Of a DNA stretch of 64,000 nt, positions 56,801 to 64,000 are shown piece after piece. Location: contig NW_027149998.1 in assembly GCF_031143425.1 (NCBI RefSeq), positions 62,001-126,000 on the forward strand, written 5' to 3'. This DNA is from Pleurodeles waltl (taxonomy: Eukaryota > Chordata > Amphibia > Caudata > Salamandridae). A program made the position numbers and the translations under genes. Position 1 is the first letter of the stretch, and each line of letters opens with the position of its first letter. A model generated the notes under the pieces. The model was not told the DNA's origin. It made no database searches and worked only from the letters and a program-made list of their open reading frames with translations.

Positions 56801-58623
56801 GGCTGGGCCATTTTTCCAGACTCCAGCTCTACTTTTTCACCCTGTGCCTTGCATTGTGCTCTTGTTTTCACACACACCAGTTCAGGGATACCCAGCATTG
56901 CTGCATGGGTTTTTAGCTCTACCTCAGCCCATGCTGAGGACTCCAGGTCATTTCCAAGCAGACAGTCCACTGGGATATTTGAGGAGACCACCACCTGCTT
57001 CAGGCCATTGACCCCTCCCCATTCTAAAGTAACCATTGCCATGGGATGTACTTTTCTCTGATTGTCAGCGTTGGTGACTGTGTAAGTTTTTCCAGTCAGG
57101 TATTGGCCAGGGGAAACCAGTTTCTCTGTCACCATGGTGACACTGGCACCTGTATCCCTCAGGCCCTCTATTCTAGTCCCATTAATTAAGAGTTGCTGTC
57201 TGTATTTTTGCATGTTAGGCGGCCAGACAGCTAGTGTGGCTAAATCCACCCCACCCTCAGAAACTAGAGTAGCTTCAGTGTGGACCCTGATTTGCTCTGG
57301 GCACACTGTTGATCCCACTTGGAGACTAGCCATACCAGTGTTACCTGGATGGGAGTTTGGAGTGGAACCTTTCTTGGGACAGGCCTTGTCTCCAGTTTGG
57401 TGTCCATGCTGTTTACAGCTATGACACCAGGCCTTTTTGGGATCAAAGTTTTTACCCTTGTACCCATTGTTTTGTGAAGAGGCTCTGGGCCCACCCTCCT
57501 GTGCAGGTTTTTGGGGGCCTGTAGAAGACTCTTTACTATTTTTAGTTTTGGTTGTCTCATCACCCTTCTGCTGGGGAGTCTTTGTGACCCCTTTCTTTTG
57601 GTCACCCCCTGTTGAAGTCTTGGACACCCTTGTCTTGACCCAATGGTCCGCCTTCTTTCCCAATTCTTGGGGAGAAATTGGTCCTAGGTCTACCAGATGC
57701 TGATGCAGTTTATCATTGAAACAGTTACTTAACAGGTGTTCTTTCACAAATAAATTGTACAGCCCATCATAATTATTTACACCACTGCCTTGAATCCAAC
57801 CATCTAGTGTTTTCACTGAGTAGTCAACAAAGTCAACCCAGGTCTGGCTCGAGGATTTTTGAGCCCCCCTGAACCTAATCCTGTACTCCTCAGTGGAGAA
57901 TCCAAAGCCCTCAATCAGGGTACCCTTCATGAGGTCATAAGATTCTGCATCTTGTCCAGAGAGTGTGAGGAGTCTATCCCTACACTTTCCTGTGAACATT
58001 TCCCAAAGGAGAGCACCCCAGTGAGATCTGTTCACTTTTCTGGTCACACAAGCCCTCTCAAAAGCTGTGAACCATTTGGTGATGTCATCACCATCTTCAT
58101 ATTTAGTTACAATCCCTTTGGGGATTTTCAACATGTCAGGAGAATCTCTGACCCTATTTATGTTGCTGCCACCATTGATGGGTCCTAGGCCCATCTCTTG
58201 TCTTTCCCTCTCTATGGCTAGGATCTGTCTTTCCAAAGCCAATCTTTTGGCCATCCTGGCTAACTGGATGTCCTCTTCACTGGAGTTATCCTCAGTGATT
58301 TCAGAGTTGTTGGTCCCTCCTGTGAGGGAACCAGCATCTCTGACTATTATTTGTGGAGTCAGGGCTTGAGAAGCCCTGCTCTCCCTAAGTAGGACTGGAG
58401 GGGGGGAATTTCCCTCCAAGTCACTATCTTCATCCTCTGAGTTGCCATCCTCAGAGGGGTTGGCCTTTTCAAACTCTGCCAAAAGCTCCTGGAGCTGTAC
58501 TTTGGTAGGTTTGGGGCCTATTGCTATTTTCTTTAGTTTACAGAGTGACCTTAGCTCTCTCATCTGTAGATGGAGGTAAGGTGTGGTGTCGAGTTCCACC
58601 ACATTCACATCTGTGCTAGACAT
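53845..58623 (-). CDS. gag-pol: Gag-Pol polyprotein with integrase upstream of RT, copy 3
   Basis: An intact 1592-residue frame, close to copy 1. It shares copy 1's version of the acidic Gag segment, apart from an Asn at residue 61 and an Ile at residue 35, so it belongs to the same subfamily, unlike copy 2. It has the same knuckle, protease, integrase, RT and RNase H residues in the same order. A Pro-Ser substitution in the RT fingers (the DAHPSPRAD segment where copies 1 and 2 have DAHPIPRAD) falls in a usually conserved stretch and may affect activity. No stops or frameshifts. It is expected to be transcribed from the LTR at 58889-61576. Confidence 0.95.
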   Translation of the reverse strand: MSSTDVNVVELDTTPYLHLQMRELRSLCKLKKIAIGPKPTKVQLQELLAEFEKANPSEDGNSEDEDSDLEGNSPPPVLLRESRASQALTPQIIVRDAGSLTGGTNNSEITEDNSSEEDIQLARMAKRLALERQILAIERERQEMGLGPINGGSNINRVRDSPDMLKIPKGIVTKYEDGDDITKWFTAFERACVTRKVNRSHWGALLWEMFTGKCRDRLLTLSGQDAESYDLMKGTLIEGFGFSTEEYRIRFRGAQKSSSQTWVDFVDYSVKTLDGWIQGSGVNNYDGLYNLFVKEHLLSNCFNDKLHQHLVDLGPISPQELGKKADHWVKTRVSKTSTGGDQKKGVTKTPQQKGDETTKTKNSKESSTGPQKPAQEGGPRASSQNNGYKGKNFDPKKAWCHSCKQHGHQTGDKACPKKGSTPNSHPGNTGMASLQVGSTVCPEQIRVHTEATLVSEGGVDLATLAVWPPNMQKYRQQLLINGTRIEGLRDTGASVTMVTEKLVSPGQYLTGKTYTVTNADNQRKVHPMAMVTLEWGGVNGLKQVVVSSNIPVDCLLGNDLESSAWAEVELKTHAAMLGIPELVCVKTRAQCKAQGEKVELESGKMAQPTKRTGKSVGKPTATQQKKGNLSSQEEVLPSEGTEPLELEPYQVELLGPGGPSREELCKGQETCPSLEGLRQQAAEESKGKKNGTHRVYWEDGLLYTEARDPKPGATRRVVVPQLFREFILTLAHDIPLAGHLGQTKTWERLVNHFYWPNMSNMVKEFCLSCPTCQASGKTGGHPKAPLIPLPVVGVPFERVGVDIVGPLEPPTASGNMYILVVVDHATRYPEAIPLRSTTAPAVAKALIGIFTRVGFPKEVVSDRGTNFMSAYLKHMWNECGVTYKFTTPYHPQTNGLVERFNKTLKGMIMGLPEKLKRRWDVLLPCLLFAYREVPQKGVGFSPFELLFGHPVRGPLALVKEGWERPLHEPKQDIVDYVLGLRSRMAEYMEKATKNLEASQQLQKFWYDQKAALVEFQPGQKVWVLEPVAPRALQDKWSGPYPVLERKSQVTYLVDLGTSRSPKRVIHVNRLKLFHDRADVNLLMVTDEDQEAESEPLPDLLSSDPKDGTVDGVIYSDTLSGQQQADCRRVLQQFPELFSLTPGQTHLCTHDVDTGDSMPVKNKIFRQSDHVKESIKVEVHKMLELGVIERSDSPWASPVVLVPKPHTTDGKKEMRFCVDYRGLNSVTKTDAHPSPRADELIDKLGAAKFLSTFDLTAGYWQIKMAPGAKEKTAFSTPDGHYQFTVMPFGLKNAPATFQRLVNQVLAGLESFSTAYLDDIAVFSSTWQDHLVHLKKVLKALQSAGLSIKASKCQIGQGTVVYLGHLVGGGQVQPLQPKIQTILDWVAPKTQTQVRAFLGLTGYYRRFVKGYGSIVTALTELTSKKMPKKVNWTVDCQQAFDTLKQAMCSAPVLKAPDYSKQFIVQTDASEHGIGAVLSQTNDDGLDQPVAFISRRLLPREQRWSAIEREAFAVVWSLKKLRPYLFGTHFLVQTDHRPLKWLMQMKGENPKLLRWSISLQGMDFIVEHRPGTAHANADGLSRFFHLENEDSLGKG

Positions 58624-58869
58624 TATGCTTCTAAAAGTTGGAATACTTTTTAAGAAACTAAAACTGGTTCTAGAATCTAATTCAAACTTTTAACAAACTT
58701 TTAAACTCTAAAAGAAATGCTAAACAGGATCTAACACAAGGCCCTAGCAGGTCTTTTAAGAATTTAGAAAACTTTTCAAATTGCAAAAATCAATTTCTAA
58801 TGACAATTTTGGAATTTGTCGTGTGATCAGGTATTGGCTGAGTAGTCCAGCAAATGCAAAGTCTTGTAC

Positions 58870-58887
58870 CCCACCGCTGATCCACCA
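58870..58887 (-). promoter_or_regulatory. Primer binding site of copy 3
   Basis: The same 18-mer as in copies 1 and 2, one base inside the 5' LTR end. The AT-rich leader 58624-58869 between it and the start codon shows no gene. Confidence 0.7.
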
Positions 58888-58888
58888 A

Positions 58889-61576
58889 TGTAGGAAGTTG
58901 GCTCTGTATGTGCTATTTCAAAGTAAGGAATAGCATGCACAGAGTCCAAGGGTTCCCCTTAGAGGTAAAATAGTGGTAAAAATAGATAATACTAATGCTC
59001 TATTTTGTGGTAGTGTGGTCGAGCAGTAGGCTTATCCAAGGAGTAGTGTTAAGCATTTGTTGTACATACACATAGACAATAAATGAGGTACACACACTCA
59101 GAGACAAATCCAGCCAATAGGTTTTTATATAGAAAAATATCTTTTCTTAGTTTATTTTAAGAACCACAGGTTCAAATTCTACATGTAATAGCTCATTCGA
59201 AAGGTATTGCAGGTAAGTACTTTAGGAACTTCAAATCATCAAAGTTGCATGTATACTTTTCAAGTTATTCACAAATAGCTGTTTTAAAAGTGGACACTTA
59301 GTGCAATTTTCACAGTTCCTAGGGGAGGTAAGTATTTGTTAGTTTTACCAGGTAAGTAAGACACTTACAGGGTTCAGTTCTTGGTCCAAGGTAGCCCACC
59401 GTTGGGGGTTCAGAGCAACCCCAAAGTCACCACACCAGCAGCTCAGGGCCGGTCAGGTGCAGAGTTCAAAGTGGTGCCCAAAACACATAGGCTAGAATGG
59501 AGAGAAGGGGGTGCCCCGGTTCCGGTCTGCTTGCAGGTAAGTACCCGCGTCTTCGGAGGGCAGACCAGGGGGGTTTTGTAGGGCACCGGGGGGGACACAA
59601 GCCCACACAGAAATTTCACCCTCAGCAGCGCGGGGGCGGCCGGGTGCAGTGTAGAAACAAGCGTCGGGTTTGTAATGGAAGTCAATGGGAGATCTAGGGA
59701 TCTCTTCAGCGCTGCAGGCAGGCAAGGGGGGGGTTCCTCGGGGAAACCTCCACTTGGGCAAGGGAGAGGGACTCCTGGGGGTCACTCCTCCAGTGAAAGT
59801 CCGGTCCTTCAGGTCCTGGGGGCTGCGGGTGCAGGGTCTCTCCCAGGTGTCGGGACTTAGGATTCAAAGAGTCGCGGTCAGGGGAAGCCTCGGGATTCCC
59901 TCTGCAGGCGGCGCTGTGGGGGCTCAGGGGGGACAGGTTTTTGTACTCACAGCCTTAGAGTAGTCCTGGGGTCCCTCCTGAGGTGTTGGATCGCCACCAG
60001 CCGAGTCGGGGTCGCCGGGTGCAGTGTTGCAAGTCTCACGCCTTTTGCGGGGAGCTTGCAGGGTTCTTTAAAGCTGCTGGAAACAAAGTTGCAGCCTTTC
60101 TTGGAGCAGGTCCGCTGTCCTCGGGAGTTTCTTGTCTTTTCGAAGCAGGGGCAGTCCTCAGAGGATGTCGAGGTCGCTGGTCCCTTTGGAAGGCGTCGCT
60201 GGAGCAGGATCTTTGGAAGGCAGGAGACAGGCCGGTGAGTTTCTGGAGCCAAGGCAGTTGTCGTCTTCTGGTCTTCCTCTGCAGGGGTTTTTCAGCTAGG
60301 CAGTCCTTCTTCTTGTAGTTGCAGGAATCTAATTTTCTAGGGTTCAGGGTAGCCCTTAAATACTAAATTTAAGGGCGTGTTTAGGTCTGGGGGGTTAGTA
60401 GCCAATGGCTACTAGCCCTGAGGGTGGGTACACCCTCTTTGTGCCTCCTCCCAAGGGGAGGGGGTCACAATCCTAACCCTATTGGGGGAATCCTCCATCT
60501 GCAAGATGGAGGATTTCTAAAAGTCAGAGTCACCTCAGCTCAGGACACCTTAGGGGCTGTCCTGACTGGCCAGTGACTCCTCCTTGTTGCTTTCTTTGTT
60601 CCCTCCAGCCTTGCCGCCAAAAGTGGGGGCCGTGGCCGGAGGGGGCGGGCAACTCCACTAAGCTGGAGTGCCCTGCTGGGCTGTGACAAAGGGGTGAGCC
60701 TTTGAGGCTCACCGCCAGGTGTCACAGCTCCTGCCTGGGGGAGGTGTTAGCATCTCCACCCAGTGCAGGCTTTGTTACTGGCCTCAGAGTGACAAAGGCA
60801 CTCTCCCCATGGGGCCAGCAACATGTCTCTAGTGTGGCAGGCTGCTGGAACCAGTCAGCCTACACAGATAGTCGGATAGGTTTCAGGGGGCACCTCTAAG
60901 GTGCCCTCTGTGGTGCATTTTACAATAAAATGTACACTGGCATCAGTGTGCATTTATTGTGCTGAGAAGTTTGATACCAAACTTCCCAGTTTTCAGTGTA
61001 GCCATTATGGTGCTGTGGAGTTCGTGTTTGACAGACTCCCAGACCATATACTCTTATGGCTACCCTGCACTTACAATGTCTAAGGTTTTCTTTAGACACT
61101 GTAGGGGTACCATGCCCATGCACTGGTACCCTCACCTATGGTATAGTGCACCCTGCCTTAGGGCTGTAAGGCCTGCTAGAGGGGTGTCTTACCTATACTG
61201 CATAGGCAGTGAGAGGCTGGCATGGCACCCTGAGGGGAGTGCCATGTCGACTTACTCGTTTTGTCCTCACTAGCACACACCAGCTGGCAAGCAGTGTGTC
61301 TGTGCTGAGTGAGAGGTCTCCAGGGTGGCATAAGACATGCTGCAGCCCTTAGAGACCTTCCTTGGCATCAGGGCCCTTGGTACTAGAAGTACCAGTTACA
61401 AGGGACTTATCTGGATGCCAGGGTCTGCCAATTGTGGATACAAAAGTACAGGTTAGGGAAAGAACACTGGTGCTGGGGCCTGGTTAGCAGGCCTCAGCAC
61501 ACTTTCAATTGTAAACATAGCATCAGCAAAGGCAAAAAGTCAGGGGGCAACCATGCCAAGGAGGCATTTCCTTACA
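58889..61576 (-). repeat. 5' LTR of copy 3 (2688 bp)
   Basis: Complete LTR, matching the 3' LTR nearly base for base. Confidence 0.95.
59122..59131 (-). promoter_or_regulatory. TATA-like box in the 5' LTR of copy 3
   Basis: The same TATATAAAAA with downstream CCTATTGGC as in copies 1 and 2. Confidence 0.4.
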
Positions 61577-61783
61577 TGAACTTTTAAGTTGGTCCCTCTG
61601 GTTGTCTCTTGCTTTTTCCTTGGCCAGCAGAATATAAATTCAGTTTCCCTTAACTGTCAGTCAAGTCTCTCATATTCAGGGCAGACCGCCCCTCAGCGCA
61701 TGGGTTGAGCGCCCATCCACGATTACAAGCCACTAGGAGCATGTACTACTAAGACAATTACCACACAAACACACAAGTCAAGT

Positions 61784-62360
61784 GTAGGAAGTTGGCTCCG
61801 TATATGTGGCTCAAAGTGAGAGATACTGTGCACAGTCCAAGGGTTTCCCTTAGAGGTTGATAGTGGCAAAATTAGATAATACTAATGCTCTATTTTGTGG
61901 TAGCGTGGTTGAGCAGTAGGCTTATCAGGTTTTATATAGAATATTATATTTTCTTAATTTATTTTAGAACCACAAGATTTGAAGTAAATACATAACACAC
62001 CCTCAGCGGCACAGGGGTGGCCGGGTGCAGTAGGCAAAGTTGTGGCAGGCTGACAGAAACTGGTCAGCCTAGCACTAGGAGTCGGACTGGTATTCAGAGG
62101 GCATCTCTAAGATGCCCTCTTCGTGTATTTGACAATAAATCCCACACTGGCATCAAGTGCATTTATTGTGCTGAGAAATTTGATACTGAACTTCCCAGAT
62201 TTCAGTGTAGCCATTATTGAACTGTGGAGTTCTTAATTAACAGACTCCCAGACCATATATTCTTATGGCTACCTTGCACTTACAATGTCTAAGGTTTTGC
62301 TTAGACACTGTAGGGGCTTAGTGCTCATGCACTTATGGCCTCACCTGCGGTATAGTGCAC
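61784..62360 (-). repeat. Old Gmr1-like LTR relic, minus-oriented part
   Basis: It starts TGTAGGAAGTTGGCTCCG and then has two blocks of a diverged LTR with internal deletions. The hairpin at 62097-62119 has a 10-bp perfect stem (GAGGGCATCT and its complement) differing from young copies by paired changes. The 207 bases before it are host sequence without a gene. Confidence 0.7.
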
Positions 62361-63382
62361 TGGCCTGTCTCTTGCTTAAAGAACCTGCAAAACAGCAGCA
62401 TCGTGTCCAGTGGGACCAGTGACTTCTGCCAAGCTCCAGAGGACTGCCCCACACCCAAAAGAACCAATAACTCCCGCGGACAGCAGCCCTGTCCAAGAAA
62501 AACCAACAACGAAGGACTCCAGCCTCACCCTGAATGCGTGAGTCTGACCTCTCTGCACCAGACGCCCACAGCCCTTGTCCAGGTGGTCCACCCAGCTAGC
62601 GACAATCCCCAGGTGATTGCGATCCGTTGCCCACCCTGGGTTGACCTCTCCACGATGACTCCAGCAGAGTGAATCCTGAGAACCCCCCCTGACCACGAAG
62701 CTCCGGACGAAGATCTCCGACACCTAAGGACACACTGCACCTGTGTCCCCCAGGCCTTGGGGAACCCAACCTCCGGTGCTGCAAAGTTCAGCAGGCGGCC
62801 CTCCTCCCCGGCTGCTTACCTGCAGGCATGCCTGACTCGGAGTACCTCCTGTCTTCATAGGAGCGCACGTTAAATTAGCTCATCTTTGACCTCTGCACCC
62901 GGCCAGCTCAGTGTTGCTGGCAGTGGGTGTTTGGGGTTAACTTGAACCCCACCCAGTGGACTTCCTAAAACCTGGAGACTGAAAGTTGCACTGTCCATTT
63001 TTTAAAACAGATTATTGCCAATAATTAAACTGTATGACTTACCAATTTCAAACACAGTACTGTTAATACATGTATGAAATCGAAATCTATTGAAGTAGTT
63101 TCCTGCAATTTTAATCTTGTGGGTCTAAAAAATAAATTAAGAAAATATATTTTTTTCTGTATAAAAACCTATTGGCCTGGAGTTAAGTCATTGAGTGTGT
63201 TCTCAATTATTGCCTGTGTGTGTACAACAAATGCCTAACACTACCCTCCAGTAAGCCTAACTGCTCGACCACACTACCACAAGAGAGCATTAGTATTATC
63301 TACCTAAGCCTCTGTGGAACCCCTGGATTCTGAGCACACTATCTCATTTTGCTATAGTATATACAGAGCCAGCTTCCTTCAC
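62361..63382 (+). repeat. Old Gmr1-like LTR relic, plus-oriented part
   Basis: It picks up the LTR in the opposite direction at the CTGGCCTGTCTC region and runs to a CAGCTTCCTTCA terminus. It keeps a TATAAAAACCTATTGGC promoter-like block and an open frame over 62355-62672 that parallels the 101-codon frame at 6628-6933 of the young LTR. Confidence 0.7.
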
Positions 63383-64000
63383 TCCAAGGGAGATTTCTAC
63401 TTGCTTCCAGGTGCAAACAGGGGTGTGGCCCTGGTGGATGCACAGCGTTGGATATTGCAGAATTCTTGCAGGATCTGCAGAAATAATGTTGCTGTGGGAG
63501 CCTACCCACCAGATGCAGAAAATGGCTTGCAGATTTCCTTGGAGAGTCTTGCTCGACGAATCTGAGGACCCATCCACGTGGGAGCCCTTAAATAACCCTA
63601 AAAGGGGGTTGGTCACTCTCTGAAGACACACCTATCAGACATCCTCTACCTAGCCTAACCAGTCAGATGCTCGTAGGGGCCTCTGCCCATCTTGTTTCAA
63701 AGATGGTAGAATCAAGTGGGCACCTGGCAGAGCTCTATGCTCCTTCCTAGGGGAGGAGATGGACAGGGGGCTGGTCACTCCCCTTTCCTTTTGTGTAGTT
63801 TCACGGCCGAGCGGGAACTGGGGGTTCCTGAACTGGTGCAAACCAGATTATGCAACAAGGGCACCCAATATGCCCTTCAGAGACGTCTGGTTTTACTCAG
63901 AGGCCACCCCACCCCTTAGACATCCAATACATTGGGTAAGGTGGTCACACCTCTCCCTTGCAGGAAATCCTTTGTTCTGCCCCTCCGGCCTGAGCCAGGT
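63383..64000. other. Unclassified sequence
   Basis: Moderate GC content, no long coding frame and no match to the repeats elsewhere in the window. Phrases such as GGGCACCCAATATGCCCTTC suggest another repeat family, but I could not name it. Confidence 0.3.

Larger units (their letters stand above)
51127..61576 (-). mobile_element. Full-length Gmr1-like LTR retrotransposon, copy 3, TSD TGAAC
   Basis: It is 10,450 bp with two 2688-bp LTRs and an intact gag-pol frame. TGAAC lies at 51122-51126 and 61577-61581. The LTRs keep a constant offset of 7762. I noticed one substitution between them (AATTGCATG against AGTTGCATG near 59244), so the insertion is very recent. It is antisense to the host gene, downstream of the RRM exon. 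Confidence 0.96.

Noticed and set aside
1..64000. CRISPR arrays, rRNA or bacterial operons
   Set aside because: None seen. The repeats are kilobase-sized interspersed elements and the coding content is eukaryotic.

Overview
The window is vertebrate nuclear DNA made mostly of mobile elements. I infer a large-genome amphibian, most likely a salamander. The reasons are long Ty3-type elements with almost identical copies, an intact-ended DIRS element, Harbinger-like and L1 relics, and four small host exons spread over about 40 kb by insertions into introns. No bacterial genes, operons or CRISPR arrays are present. By hand I put the repeat content near 85-90%.

Host gene (+ strand): four exons at 10264-10323, 10408-10491, 43534-43574 and 50235-50363. 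They have GT-AG borders and one unbroken reading phase. The last exon encodes the first half of an RRM resembling the matrin-3/ZNF638 group; the first three encode a lysine-rich linker. Their introns are 84 nt, 33,042 nt and 6,660 nt.

Dominant repeat: a Gmr1-like LTR retrotransposon with very long (about 2.69 kb) LTRs and a single 1592-codon gag-pol frame. Its order is Gag, zinc knuckle, protease, integrase, reverse transcriptase, RNase H, so integrase precedes RT although the sequence is Ty3/gypsy-like. Copy 1 (1-7991, +) is cut by the window edge. Copy 2 (30416-40862, -) has target duplication CAAGG and copy 3 (51127-61576, -) has TGAAC. Four solo LTRs have perfect 5-bp duplications: 10728-13416, 15016-17678, 18449-21132 and 26622-29305. 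A fifth lone LTR (44730-47378) lacks one. Older, rearranged LTR relics lie at 8467-10011, 44061-44729, 47379-49531 and 61784-63382.

Other elements: a DIRS-type tyrosine-recombinase retrotransposon (21747-30252) has inverted terminal repeats and the internal complementary region that defines its ends. It is split by a solo LTR and carries frameshifts. DIRS terminal relics lie at 7992-8466 and 49535-49830. A Harbinger-like SANT gene relic (14521-21746, -) is split by two solo LTRs. An L1 ORF2 relic lies near 41815-42180 and a short inverted-repeat element at 42636-42859.

The best leads are inside the long LTR. One is a ladder of perfect short-loop hairpins, some with paired compensatory changes in old copies. 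The other is a cluster of four 9-mers matching, or one base off, the U1 snRNA 5' end, so that antisense insertions place strong 5' splice-site motifs on the host transcript strand.
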